Positions 47,290 to 55,651 are shown, counted from the stretch's first letter. The stretch: DNA of 64,000 nucleotides from Thermocrinis ruber (GCF_000512735.1 NZ_CP007028.1:1457038-1521037), one strand, 5' to 3'. Numbers and translations: made by a program. The notes: generated by a model not told the origin, from the sequence alone.

Positions 47290-48336
47290 ATGAGAATAGC
47301 GGTAGGTATGAGCGGTGGTGTAGATAGTAGCGTGTGTGCCCTACTTTTAAAGGAGCAGGGGCACGAAGTTATTGGCATTACTCTACGTTTTCATCAAGAG
47401 GTGTGCGACGAGCTTAGGGTATGCTGTTCTCCAAAGGATGTGCAAGATGCGGCAAGGGTATCCCAAAGGCTTGGCATTCCACACCTTACCTTAGACTGGG
47501 AAAAACTGTTTGAGGAGAAGGTTATAAACATTTTCGTGAATGACCACCTGAAAGGCAACACACCCAATCCCTGCGCCATCTGCAACAGGGATGTAAAAAC
47601 AGGATTTTTGGCAAGATATCTCCGAAAAGTAGCCCTCATAGACAAGCTGGCTACTGGTCATTACGCAAGGATTGTAGATTACAAAGGGAGAAAGCTAATA
47701 GCAAGGGGGAAGGACACAAAGAGGGACCAATCTTACTTTTTGGCTTTGATAAAAGAAGAAGATATAGAACTTTTAGAATTTCCACTAGGCGAGCTTACAA
47801 AAGAGGAGGTAAGGGAAATAGCCAAAAGGCATGGACTAGAGGTTGCCCAAAAGCCAGACTCTCAGGATGTTTGCTTTTTGATGGGAAAGGATGTGGGAAG
47901 CTTTCTGAGGGAAAGGTTAGGAAGCCAAGAAGGCTACTTTGTCTATAAAGGGCAGATAGTAGGAAAGCACAAGGGCTTTTATGCGTACACTGTAGGACAA
48001 AGAAAGGGTCTGGGCGTTGCCTTAGGAAAGCCCGTTTATGTGGTGGGCGTGGAACCTTCAAAGAACATAGTCTACTTGGGCGATGAGGAAGAGCTATACA
48101 GAGATTGGCTGATTTTAAGGGAAGTAAACTTTCACCTTCCACCGTCCCTTTGGGATGAGCCAAAGGCACAGGTCAGATACAGGAACACTCCAGTAAGGGT
48201 AAAGGGTATAAAACCCTTAGAGGATGGCAGGTATAAGGTATTCTTTGAAGAGAAGGTAAGAGGCATAACACCCGGTCAGGTTTGTGCCTTCTATGAAAAT
48301 GATGTTCTACTTGCAGGCGGGATAATAGAGGAGTAA
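47290..48336 (+). CDS. mnmA: tRNA-specific 2-thiouridylase MnmA
   Basis: 349 residues. PP-loop MSGGVDSSVCALLL at the N-terminus, NPCAICNRDVKTGFL with the first catalytic Cys, SQDVCF with the persulfide Cys, and the C-terminal beta barrel. Makes 2-thiouridine at U34 of Glu, Gln and Lys tRNAs, the sulfur coming through a relay such as TusA; a tusA-like gene is at 62.4 kb. Start at 47290 is the first ATG downstream of the shared promoter. Confidence 0.96.
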   Translation: MRIAVGMSGGVDSSVCALLLKEQGHEVIGITLRFHQEVCDELRVCCSPKDVQDAARVSQRLGIPHLTLDWEKLFEEKVINIFVNDHLKGNTPNPCAICNRDVKTGFLARYLRKVALIDKLATGHYARIVDYKGRKLIARGKDTKRDQSYFLALIKEEDIELLEFPLGELTKEEVREIAKRHGLEVAQKPDSQDVCFLMGKDVGSFLRERLGSQEGYFVYKGQIVGKHKGFYAYTVGQRKGLGVALGKPVYVVGVEPSKNIVYLGDEEELYRDWLILREVNFHLPPSLWDEPKAQVRYRNTPVRVKGIKPLEDGRYKVFFEEKVRGITPGQVCAFYENDVLLAGGIIEE

Positions 48337-48339
48337 ATT
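48334..48339 (+). promoter_or_regulatory. -10-like element for coiled-coil gene
   Basis: TAAATT, formed by the mnmA stop codon and the next three bases, ends exactly 7 nt before the ATG at 48347. Confidence 0.4.
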
Positions 48340-48346
48340 TAACAAC

Positions 48347-48613
48347 ATGGCTAAGGAGAAGGAAGAACTGAAGGTAGAGAGTTTAGAAGAGGAAGTGGAG
48401 CAGATGAAAAAAGAAGTTGGCAAGTTGCTTGAGTTCTTTCTGCCTCCTAAGGAGGTAAGAAGGGAGATCATGAAAAACATATACACCATTGAGTTTTCTA
48501 TCTTAAATATCTTCAAAACTCTACTGGACTACAAGGTAAAAGAGCTTGAAAGAAGGTTGGAGGAAAGGGGAGAGGGTAAAAAGGAAAGGGTCAAGAAAAT
48601 ACAAGTAGAGTAA
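48347..48613 (+). CDS. Small coiled-coil protein, unrecognised
   Basis: 88 residues, very rich in Glu and Lys. Predicted coiled coil at residues 3-28 (EELKVESLEEEVEQMKKEVG) and again near the end, flanking LEFFLPPKEVRREIMKNIYTIEFSILNI. I do not recognise a family. It lies between mnmA and the long non-coding repeat region. Codon use and composition resemble neighbours, so it looks like a real gene. Confidence 0.7.
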   Translation: MAKEKEELKVESLEEEVEQMKKEVGKLLEFFLPPKEVRREIMKNIYTIEFSILNIFKTLLDYKVKELERRLEERGEGKKERVKKIQVE

Positions 48614-48875
48614 GGGTCTCCCTTTTCCCACTCCAAGCTGAGGTATCCTTCGGACAGGTTTTTATATTTTCCTCCTGTAGCTTCTATTTTCCCTCCTCCT
48701 CTTCTTATTCTTACCTTCTATATATTGCTTTTTATACAGAGGAATAATTAATAGGCAGGGCTTTTTTTTCACACCCAAACTCACCAAATCCTTGATTCTC
48801 TTGGGTTTGCAAAAAAGAATTTCACATCCCATGCCTGAAATCCTTGTCTCTCTTAGCTTAGACGAGATGAGAAAT
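48614..48875. other. Non-coding stretch, left flank of repeat region
   Basis: No convincing gene. A pyrimidine-rich run on the plus strand (about 48661-48720) reads on the minus strand as a purine tract with AGGAGG-like pieces. An open frame of 80 codons (48662-48904, minus) starts inside the first repeat copy and has no recognisable domain. A TTCACA motif at 48768 and another at 48821 resemble those in the repeat block. Confidence 0.5.
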
Positions 48876-48929
48876 GTAACGGAAATCCCAATACTTACGG
48901 ACAATTTTCACAATTTCACAATTTTGTCT

Positions 48930-48983
48930 CTAAGTGCTGGGAAATCCGAACAAAAATTTTGACGAAAATTCCGATACTTACGG
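48930..48983. repeat. 54-nt imperfect palindrome 1
   Basis: Left arm CTAAGTGCTGGGAAATCCGA, centre AAAAATTTT, right arm the inverted copy ending ATACTTACGG. Capable of a long hairpin with several mismatches. Confidence 0.8.
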
Positions 48984-49108
48984 ACAAAAATGTGAAATTC
49001 CACTCAGAGCCTTGAAAATTCTTACTTTTAGCTATGTGAAATTCCCTTTGAAAAAGTGACGGAAATTCCATAACTTACGAAGGGCGTACTTTTTTCACAT
49101 TTTTTCTC

Positions 49109-49162
49109 CTAAGTGCTGGAAAATCCGAACAAATTTTTTGACGGAAATTCCAATACTTACAG
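49109..49162. repeat. 54-nt imperfect palindrome 2
   Basis: Left arm CTAAGTGCTGGAAAATCCGA, centre AAATTTTTT, right arm ending ATACTTACAG. Same length and spacing of arms as palindrome 1, with differences in both arms. Confidence 0.8.
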
Positions 49163-49236
49163 CCAGAAATGTGAAATTGTGAAAAGGGGATGTGAAATTC
49201 TGGGCTAAAAAATGATGGAAATTGCCATACTTACGG

Positions 49237-49517
49237 ATAGTATGTGAAAAATCGGTCTTGGCTTAGTGGGACAATAATTACAGAAAGTCAGATTATATTA
49301 ACAGCTGAGATGCTTAAAAGTTTTTTTTCTATCAATACATTTAGGTGTATAGCTGTTTTGATTAGTGATTCACATCATATTTTTAAAACCTTGATTAGCT
49401 GAGGGTTAAGCCATACTGTGATATTCTACAGATTTTATATTAACATTTTTGAGTGAGTGTGTAGAGTGGCACTGTCTGTTGAATTTTTTAAGCTTTTTGA
49501 ATACTCTCTGTTGTGCT
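49237..49517. other. Non-coding stretch, right flank of repeat region
   Basis: AT-rich with no convincing gene, no further copy of the 22-nt element and no RNA I recognise. A T-run (49321-49328) follows only a 3-bp stem (AGC/GCT), too weak to call a terminator. Upstream of mlaD, TTGAAT (49497-49502) precedes TATAAT by 15 bp. Confidence 0.5.
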
Positions 49518-49523
49518 TATAAT
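49518..49523 (+). promoter_or_regulatory. -10 element for MCE-domain gene
   Basis: Perfect TATAAT ending exactly 7 nt before the ATG at 49531. A TTGAAT lies 15 bp upstream. Confidence 0.5.
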
Positions 49524-49530
49524 TAGACCT

Positions 49531-51078
49531 ATGAGATTTTCTACCGAGGCAAAGTTGGGTGCTTTTGTGTTCGCGGTGGCGTCTGCCTTCGCCTTTTTGA
49601 TTTTAACCTTTGGAGAGATTCCGGTTTTTAAACCCAATACTAAGGAATACATAGTGTATTTTCCTGATGTGGCTGGGCTTTCTGTGGGGGCGGAGGTTAG
49701 GGTGGCGGGTATAAAAAGCGGTAAGGTAAAGAGCGTTAGCTTAGAAGAAGGTAAGGTTAAGGTGGTTTTTGAGGTGGATAAGTCCGTTGCTATATACAAA
49801 GATGCGTCTGCGGGAATAGGAACATTGGGTCTTATGGGTGATAAATACCTTGCCATATATCCCGGTAGCCCTCAGGCAGGGTTGCTGGAAGAAGGGGGAG
49901 TTATAACTCAAACTACTGGTTTTTCGGACACTGACAAGATGATAAAGGATGTTGCAGAGGCGGCGCAGGCGATTAAGGTGCTTGCAGAGAGCTTTAAGGT
50001 CATTCTGGAAGAAAACAGGCAAGATTTAAGACAGTTGGTTATTAACTTAGAGGTGCTTACACGCAACCTAAATCAAATAGCCCTTGAGAACAGAGAAAAC
50101 CTAAGGGGTGCCATATTCTCCATAAGGGTTTTGGCGGATAATTTAAACAGAACACTTCCACAGACTATAGAAAACATTGACAGGCTGGCGGTTGCTTTAG
50201 AGGGAATTGCCTCAGAAAACAGGAAGGATATAAGGGAAGTAGTTCAAAACCTTAGAGAACTTTCCCAAGGTATAAAGGCGGAGTTTCCTGAGCTGGTGAA
50301 AAATCTTAACGAGCTTTCTAAAAACCTTAACGCTGTTGTTTCAGAAAACAGGGAAGATCTAAGGGCTACCACGAAGAACCTATCGGAGGCAACCCAGAAG
50401 CTAAACCTTATCCTTGCGCAAATTGAAAGGGGCGAGGGAACCCTCGGTAAGCTTGTTAAAGATGAAGAACTGTACAAAAACATAACATCTGCTACGAGGA
50501 CATTCTCCGAGGCTGGAGATGTTGCAAGGAGAACCAATCTTTACATAGGTTTTAGAGGAGAGTTGTATAAGGGCGGAGACGGTAAAGGGATTTTAAGCAT
50601 AAAGATTCAACCGGATAACGAGAAGTACTATTTAGCGGAAGTTGTGGGCAACTCAAAGGGTAAGATAACTTTAGAAGAAACAACGACAGCTGGCACTGTA
50701 GTAAAAAAGCAGTTTAGTCCGCAATTTACCCTTCAGTATGCAAGGATCTTTCCTATAGCTGGTAAGGAGTCTGTCTTTAGGGGAGGTTTGAGAGAGTCAG
50801 CGGGAGGTGTTGGCTTTGACTTGGTTTATAGCAAAAGTATAATGTTCTATTCTGACCTTTGGGACTTTGGAAGGAAAACAGACCCTCAGGGTAAAAAACT
50901 CAAACCTAACTTGCAAGTGGGTGTTCAGTACAACACAAGGGGACCTCTGTACATTAGGGTGGGCGGTGATGACCTGCTGAACAGTAAGCTCAGGGGTGGA
51001 ATGGTTGGCGTGGGTGTCCTATTTACCGACAACGACCTTAAGTATCTTTTGGGAACTGTTAGATTGCCTTTACCTTAA
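49531..51078 (+). CDS. MCE (MlaD)-domain lipid-transport protein
   Basis: 515 residues. One N-terminal membrane helix (about 10-28), an MCE domain (about 33-115, GLSVGAEVRVAGIKSGKV and the pore-loop segment GTLGLMGDKYLAIYPG), a long helical region with repeated NLxxLxxNL patterns (about 150-300), and a beta-rich C-terminal domain. MCE rings carry phospholipids between membranes. The MlaE permease and MlaF ATPase are not adjacent, so it is isolated from its usual transporter. I chose the start at 49531, not the upstream in-frame codon at 49513, because the -10 lies between. Confidence 0.9.
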   Translation: MRFSTEAKLGAFVFAVASAFAFLILTFGEIPVFKPNTKEYIVYFPDVAGLSVGAEVRVAGIKSGKVKSVSLEEGKVKVVFEVDKSVAIYKDASAGIGTLGLMGDKYLAIYPGSPQAGLLEEGGVITQTTGFSDTDKMIKDVAEAAQAIKVLAESFKVILEENRQDLRQLVINLEVLTRNLNQIALENRENLRGAIFSIRVLADNLNRTLPQTIENIDRLAVALEGIASENRKDIREVVQNLRELSQGIKAEFPELVKNLNELSKNLNAVVSENREDLRATTKNLSEATQKLNLILAQIERGEGTLGKLVKDEELYKNITSATRTFSEAGDVARRTNLYIGFRGELYKGGDGKGILSIKIQPDNEKYYLAEVVGNSKGKITLEETTTAGTVVKKQFSPQFTLQYARIFPIAGKESVFRGGLRESAGGVGFDLVYSKSIMFYSDLWDFGRKTDPQGKKLKPNLQVGVQYNTRGPLYIRVGGDDLLNSKLRGGMVGVGVLFTDNDLKYLLGTVRLPLP

Positions 51079-51107
51079 GCTTAAGTTGGTTTAAATTTTT
51101 TATAGCA

Positions 51108-52184
51108 ATGTTTGAAAGGCACATTGAAAGACTCTATCTGATAAACATGAACCTACAGCCCTCTGAGGGGCTTTTGCTAATTACTGATGACACAAAAGAC
51201 TATTTGGCGGACTTACTTTTGGAATTTTACAATGTGGGCAGTGGGCTTGCCAAGTGGGTAAAGAAGGTCTGCTATACTAGCCTGGGCGAACATGGGAAGG
51301 AACCTCCGGAAGAGGTTTGGAGAGAAACCTTTGGAGATAAAGCGGTTGATGTGCTAAAGGAAGCTGGACTTTTTGAGAAGGTTCTGAACAAGGAAAATTA
51401 CTCAGAAGAAGAAGTGGTAAACATACTTAGAAGCTACGCAGAAGAGGTTCCAAACGTGGTTGTGGCCTTTCCATATTATTCCACTACTCATACCTTTTAT
51501 AGAAAGGTTCTTACCAAGCATTTTGGGGTAAGGTATGCGTCCATGCCACTTTTTGAACCGGATATGTTCTATGGTCCTATGGACGTGGATTGGGTGGAAG
51601 TTAGTAAGGTGAGCGAAGAGGTGGCGGACATTCTTACCGAGGGTGAGTGGGTAGATATAAAAGCAGAAGGGACAAAGTTTGAGTTTTCAATAAAGGGAAG
51701 GCAGGGCATACCGGATACGGGGCTGTTTCATAAACCGGGAGATTACGGAAACCTTCCCGCAGGAGAATCCTTTATAGCACCCTTGGAGGATTCCGCCTTT
51801 GGTAGTATGACTATCCTTTATGGCCCTGATAGAAAACTGAATGAACCAATAACCTTTAAGTTCAAAGATGGTGCGGTGGATAGCATTGAGGGCTTTGACC
51901 CTTATGTTCGTTATTTAGAGGAAGTTTTCAAAAAACATGAAAAAGCTAGGTTTATCGCAGAGTTTGGTGTTGGGACAAACCCGAAGGCTAAAAATCCAGA
52001 AAACATTTTAGAGTGTGAGAAGATAAAGGGCACCATTCACATAGCCATAGGGGATAACCATACTTTTGGTGGGACAAACAAAGTTCCCTTTCATACAGAT
52101 TATGTGATATTTGAACCGACAGTATTAATAGGAGGAAGAGGATGGCAAAAGTTACTTCTGGAGAAGGGAAGGCTCAAACTTTAA
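51108..52184 (+). CDS. M29-family (thermophilic) aminopeptidase
   Basis: 358 residues of the M29 family, a two-metal aminopeptidase found mostly in thermophiles. Expected metal and active-site elements: NLPAGESFIAPLE (Glu), FIAEFGVGTNP (Glu), IHIAIGDNHTFGG (His/Asp) and KVPFHTDYVI (His). A TAAATT ends 10 nt before the ATG. Its last 43 bases overlap the regulator gene that follows. Confidence 0.88.
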   Translation: MFERHIERLYLINMNLQPSEGLLLITDDTKDYLADLLLEFYNVGSGLAKWVKKVCYTSLGEHGKEPPEEVWRETFGDKAVDVLKEAGLFEKVLNKENYSEEEVVNILRSYAEEVPNVVVAFPYYSTTHTFYRKVLTKHFGVRYASMPLFEPDMFYGPMDVDWVEVSKVSEEVADILTEGEWVDIKAEGTKFEFSIKGRQGIPDTGLFHKPGDYGNLPAGESFIAPLEDSAFGSMTILYGPDRKLNEPITFKFKDGAVDSIEGFDPYVRYLEEVFKKHEKARFIAEFGVGTNPKAKNPENILECEKIKGTIHIAIGDNHTFGGTNKVPFHTDYVIFEPTVLIGGRGWQKLLLEKGRLKL

Positions 52185-52846
52185 AAAAACTTCACCTTTT
52201 TGAGGACCTTTCTGAGGAAGAGCTTGCGCATGCTGTTCAATATATGCAGGAGAGGACCTTCAAGAAGGGAGAGTATCTCTTCTTTGAGGAAGAAGGGGAG
52301 CCCGGCATATACATACTTTTGGACGGTCTAATAAAGCTTCTCAAAGAAACCCACGACGCAAAGATCGTTATAGTACGTCTTGTTTATCCAGGGGATATAT
52401 TCGGATGGATAGAGTGGGGCAAAAAAGTGCCCAAAAATACTTATACTGCAAGGGCTATCACAGACTCCATAACCCTTTACATATCCAACAAAGACTTTAT
52501 AAACCTTGCCATAAAGCATCCAGCTATTGCCATAAAGATGACCTGTGAGGCTACCGCCATCCTTTTACACGCTTACGACACTTTAAAGAGCATAGCGGGT
52601 GGAAAGGTGGAGGAGAGAATAGCACGGGTGCTTTTGGAAATAGCAGACCGTATAGGTAAAAAGCATAAAGACGCCATAATAATAGACGCACCTTTGACCA
52701 GAAACGATATAGCGGAAATGACTGGCACAACAGTGGAAACTGCCATAAGAGTTATGAGCAAATGGAAAAAGATGGGAATTATAAACACAGATAGGGGATA
52801 TATAGAAATACTAAAGCGCAAGGAGTTGGAAAAACTGGCAGTTTGA
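52142..52846 (+). CDS. Crp/Fnr-family transcription regulator
   Basis: 234 residues: cyclic-nucleotide-binding-like domain (about 18-130, with GEYLFFEEEGEPGIYILLDGL) and a C-terminal winged helix (APLTRNDIAEMTGTTVETAIRVMSKW). No Cys ligands for an Fnr Fe-S cluster are seen near the N-terminus, so it is not Fnr-like. Effector unknown. The start has a strong GGAGGAAGAGG site although it lies 43 bases inside the upstream peptidase gene. Confidence 0.9.
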   Translation: MAKVTSGEGKAQTLKKLHLFEDLSEEELAHAVQYMQERTFKKGEYLFFEEEGEPGIYILLDGLIKLLKETHDAKIVIVRLVYPGDIFGWIEWGKKVPKNTYTARAITDSITLYISNKDFINLAIKHPAIAIKMTCEATAILLHAYDTLKSIAGGKVEERIARVLLEIADRIGKKHKDAIIIDAPLTRNDIAEMTGTTVETAIRVMSKWKKMGIINTDRGYIEILKRKELEKLAV

Positions 52847-52854
52847 TTTAAAAT
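52826..52854 (+). promoter_or_regulatory. Sigma-70-type promoter for hpf
   Basis: TTGGAA (52826-52831), 17-bp spacer, TAAAAT (52849-52854). The -35 is inside the end of the Crp-like gene. Confidence 0.5.
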
Positions 52855-52889
52855 TTTTATGCCCTTAAAAAAGCGTAGGAGGAGGCTGT

Positions 52890-53498
52890 ATGAACGTAGA
52901 GTTTATTGGGAAGGCTGTGGAATGGACCGATGCAATGAAGAGTTTTGTGGAGGGTAAGCTTGAAAGATTTTCAAGGCTTTTGAAAGAGGCGGAGGAGGAC
53001 CAAGTGGAGGTGGTTGTAACGCTCTCTACCTCTAAGGCAAAGCACAAAGATTACGCTGGTGAGAGCAGACCAACGGTTTTTAGGGTTGATTTAGATATCT
53101 ATTTGAAGACCTCTGGTGGTGGAGTAATACACGCGTGGGAAGAGGATGTGGATGTTTTTTCTGCCTTGGACAAAGTCCTTGATGAGGTAGAAAGACAGCT
53201 TATAAAGCTAAAGCAAAGAAGGTTGGAACAAAGAAGAATAGGGCACAAGATAAAGGAAGAATTAATTAGCTCTATAACTGCACCCTCAAGAGAGGTAGAA
53301 AGAGAAGGACCCACGATAATTGAAGAGGAACTCGTGATAGATAAACCTATGAGTGTGGAGGATGCGATCTTTGAACTTCAGGAGAGTGGAGTTTTCTTTT
53401 TGCCCTTTGTGGATGCAAAGACCGGTGAGCTTAAGATAGCTTACAGAAAAAGGTCAGGAAGTTTTGGAATAATAAATACAAAGTGTAAGGGGGCATAA
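52890..53498 (+). CDS. hpf: Ribosome hibernation promoting factor, long form
   Basis: 202 residues: N-terminal S30AE/RaiA domain (1-100: EWTDAMKSFVEGKLERFSRL, then HAWEEDVDVFSALDKVLDEVERQL) plus a C-terminal dimerisation domain (KPMSVEDAIFELQESGVFFLPF). Long HPF joins two 70S ribosomes into inactive 100S dimers in stationary phase. GGAGGAGG precedes the ATG. The last codons form part of the terminator hairpin. Confidence 0.94.
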   Translation: MNVEFIGKAVEWTDAMKSFVEGKLERFSRLLKEAEEDQVEVVVTLSTSKAKHKDYAGESRPTVFRVDLDIYLKTSGGGVIHAWEEDVDVFSALDKVLDEVERQLIKLKQRRLEQRRIGHKIKEELISSITAPSREVEREGPTIIEEELVIDKPMSVEDAIFELQESGVFFLPFVDAKTGELKIAYRKRSGSFGIINTKCKGA

Positions 53499-53513
53499 AA
53501 GCCCCCTGTTTTA
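53489..53513. terminator. Rho-independent terminator after hpf
   Basis: GGGGGC (53489-53494), loop, GCCCCC (53501-53506), then TGTTTTA. The stem contains the hpf stop codon. It sits between two convergent genes. It is the only convincing intrinsic terminator I saw in the window. Confidence 0.85.
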
Positions 53514-53518
53514 CTTAT

Positions 53519-53917
53519 TTATGGGCAAACTTCCCTTTCTTCTGTCTTTACTAGCTTACCGTCTTGATAGTAGTGTGTTTTCACTATTCTGCAATTTCCT
53601 CTGCTTGCTACCGGCTCAGCATACACCCTTTGTCTTCCGTCCTCAGACCTGTACTCTACTGGTCTGTTAGCCATCGCCGCTTCCCTTGCAGCCCTTTGGG
53701 CTATCTCTGTTACAGTTCCACCCAATACAGCACCCAGCGCACCACCAATAACCGCTCCTCTCCACCTGTTTTCTTTGTCTAAGAGGGCACCTGCTGCTGC
53801 ACCAACTGCTCCACCTATAGCTGCACCTTCATAGGTTCTTTGAGAGCTTACTTGACCGCAGGATATCACTCCTGCGGAGAAAACAGCAAACGCTAAAAGC
53901 ATTGCTACTTTTCTCAT
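53519..53917 (-). CDS. Glycine-zipper outer-membrane-type lipoprotein
   Basis: 132 residues: lipoprotein signal (FSAGVISC, Cys20), then a glycine-zipper 2TM region with two repeats (GAAIGGAVGAAAGALL and GAVIGGALGAVLGG), and a charged C-terminal part with YRSEDGRQRVYAEP. Related proteins (SlyB/17-kDa antigen type) span or bend membranes. Function unknown. AGGAGGTG is the ribosome binding site. Confidence 0.87.
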   Translation of the reverse strand: MRKVAMLLAFAVFSAGVISCGQVSSQRTYEGAAIGGAVGAAAGALLDKENRWRGAVIGGALGAVLGGTVTEIAQRAAREAAMANRPVEYRSEDGRQRVYAEPVASRGNCRIVKTHYYQDGKLVKTEEREVCP

Positions 53918-53992
53918 GGCTTCACCTCCTAATTTAATGGTGTATTCAATAATAAAGTATAATCACACATTCTGAAAATTTTGTGAAAAAAA

Positions 53993-54319
53993 TCAGCTTA
54001 CTTTAGCCCCCTCTTTAACATCCCTCTCTGGCAGAAGGACAGAAAGATTTTCTCCGTCTCCAGCTGCCAGGATCATGCCCTGGGACTCTATCCCAAAGAT
54101 CTTGCGAGGCTTTAGGTTTGCCAGCATGACCACCTTTTTTCCTACAAGCTCCTCCGGTGTATAGTGCTTTCCTATTCCAGCCACCAGTGTCCTCTCTTCA
54201 TCTCCCAAAGATACCCTCAACTTCAAAAGCTTTTCTGAACCCTCTATCCTCTCAGCAGATAGCACCTTTGCTACCCTGATGTCTAACTTCAGGAAGTCTT
54301 CAATTCCCACCTGTTCCAT
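53993..54319 (-). CDS. tRNA-binding protein Trbp111 / MetRS beta-type
   Basis: 108 residues, a stand-alone OB-fold tRNA-binding domain like the C-terminal part of MetRS: DIRVAKVLSAERIEGSEKLLKLRVSLG, VAGIGKHYTPEELVGKKVV and NLKPRKIFGIESQGMIL. Aquifex has such a protein (Trbp111), a structure-specific tRNA-binding dimer, alongside a split MetRS; the catalytic subunit is not in this window. TATACT ends 9 nt before the ATG. Confidence 0.9.
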   Translation of the reverse strand: MEQVGIEDFLKLDIRVAKVLSAERIEGSEKLLKLRVSLGDEERTLVAGIGKHYTPEELVGKKVVMLANLKPRKIFGIESQGMILAAGDGENLSVLLPERDVKEGAKVS

Positions 54320-54358
54320 AAGCTAAATAGTATATTACTTTTTCACTGCAATTTAGAA

Positions 54359-54364
54359 TATAAT
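54359..54364 (+). promoter_or_regulatory. -10 element for icd
   Basis: TATAAT followed by a leader of about 25 nt that includes AAGGAGG (54381-54387), i.e. a conventional leader. Confidence 0.5.
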
Positions 54365-54394
54365 TTCTTGTAAAGCCTTGTAAGGAGGTTTTGA

Positions 54395-55651
54395 ATGGAA
54401 AGGGTCTTTGCGTGGTCTGGAAAGGCGGTAATTCCGCAGGAGGGACAGTTTATAAAGCTTAGAGAAGACAAGAGCCTAGAGGTACCAAACAACCCTATAA
54501 TCCCCTACATAGAGGGAGACGGAATAGGTCCAGAAATTGCTCCCGCCATGATTATGGTGGTAAATAAGGCAGTGGAGAAGGCTTACGGTGGTTCAAGGGC
54601 TATATACTGGGTGGAGCTTTTGGCGGGAGACAAGGCGGAGGAAAAAACCGGTGAAAGGATGCCAAAGGAAACCTTGGAGGTCTTAAAAGAAGCCATAGTA
54701 GCCATAAAGGGACCCCTTGGCACACCTGTTGGTAAGGGAGGGAAATCTCTGAACGCAATCCTTAGGCAGTCTATGGACTTTTACTCTGCTATAAGACCCG
54801 TCTATTGGCTGGGACAGCCCTCTCCTATACCAAACCCTGAGAGGGTAAATGTAGCAGTCTTTAGGGAAAACTCTGACGATGTATATATGGCCATAGAGTT
54901 TATGCCAAGGGACGAAAAAACTCAAAAGGTAAGAAAATTCCTGATAGAGGAGATGGGCGTCTCTGAGTATGCCCTTCCTGAGGACTGTGGGATCACTGTC
55001 AAGCCCATGAGTGAGTGGAAGACCAAAAGACATGTAAGAAAAGCCCTCAGGTATGCCTTAGAAAACAACAAAAAGGTGGTTGCAGTTGTGGGAAAGGGAA
55101 ACATCATGAAGGCCACAGAGGGAGCCTTTATGAACTGGGCTTTTGAGGTGGCAAAAGAGCCGGAGTTTGAAGGAAAAGTTATCACAGAGGGAGAACCAAA
55201 GGATGGGCAGGTACTTATGGTAAAGGTCATCACAGACCAGATGCTTATGCAGTTGGTTCTGAAGCCCGAGGCATATGATGTGATCATCACTCAGAACCTA
55301 AACGGTGATTACATATCGGACTTGGCTTCCGCACTGGTTGGTGGTCCAGGTTTTGTGCCAAGCGGGAACATAGGCGACGGCTATGCCCTCTTTGAAAGCA
55401 CCCACGGAACCGCATACGATATTGCAGGCAAAGGTATAGCAAACCCACTTTCCTTGACCCTTTCCGGTGCCATGATGTTGGAGTATTTGGGTTGGAAGGA
55501 GGCAGCCCAGCTTATATACGATGCGGTAAAGAGGGCTATAGAAGATAAGGTAGGAACTCCAGACATAGCCAACGGCTTTAAAAAGATGGGTATATCCGCA
55601 AAGGCACTATCTACTATAGACTTTGCCAAAGCTATTGCGGAGAGAATATGA
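54395..55651 (+). CDS. icd: Isocitrate dehydrogenase (NADP-type)
   Basis: 418 residues. Landmarks: IPYIEGDGIGPEIAPAM, substrate Ser region KSLNAILRQSMDFYSAIRPV, FRENSDDVYMAIEF, TQNLNGDYISDLASAL and HGTAYDIAGKGIANPLS. NADP preference is suggested by family resemblance only. In Aquificae the reductive TCA cycle uses this enzyme in the carboxylating direction. Its end overlaps era by 4 bases. Confidence 0.96.
   Translation: MERVFAWSGKAVIPQEGQFIKLREDKSLEVPNNPIIPYIEGDGIGPEIAPAMIMVVNKAVEKAYGGSRAIYWVELLAGDKAEEKTGERMPKETLEVLKEAIVAIKGPLGTPVGKGGKSLNAILRQSMDFYSAIRPVYWLGQPSPIPNPERVNVAVFRENSDDVYMAIEFMPRDEKTQKVRKFLIEEMGVSEYALPEDCGITVKPMSEWKTKRHVRKALRYALENNKKVVAVVGKGNIMKATEGAFMNWAFEVAKEPEFEGKVITEGEPKDGQVLMVKVITDQMLMQLVLKPEAYDVIITQNLNGDYISDLASALVGGPGFVPSGNIGDGYALFESTHGTAYDIAGKGIANPLSLTLSGAMMLEYLGWKEAAQLIYDAVKRAIEDKVGTPDIANGFKKMGISAKALSTIDFAKAIAERI

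Larger units (their letters stand above)
48876..49236. repeat. Cluster of seven degenerate 22-nt elements with two palindromes
   Basis: The element reads about TAAGTRYTGGRAWWTCCG. Copies on the minus strand: 48876-48900, 48961-48983, 49058-49080, 49140-49162, 49214-49236. Copies on the plus strand: 48930-48951 and 49109-49130. Each plus copy pairs with the next minus copy to form a 54-nt imperfect palindrome (48930-48983 and 49109-49162) with an A/T-rich centre. The two palindromes are about 179 bp apart. TGTGAAATT-type motifs lie between copies (48991, 49035, 49170, 49191 on plus; inverse near 48907 and 48914). Confidence 0.85.

Noticed and set aside
48662..48904. 80-codon open frame on the minus strand
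   Set aside because: It begins inside a repeat copy, crosses a purine-rich tract and gives a composition unlike real proteins here. No domain was recognised.
48876..49236. CRISPR array
   Set aside because: Copies occur in both orientations, intervals vary from 74 to 97 bp for same-strand copies, intervening sequences are themselves repeated, and no cas genes are near.
49466..49483. Sigma-54 promoter (TGGCAC followed by TTGAA)
   Set aside because: The spacing between the GG and the downstream dinucleotide is one base too long and GC of the -12 element is absent.
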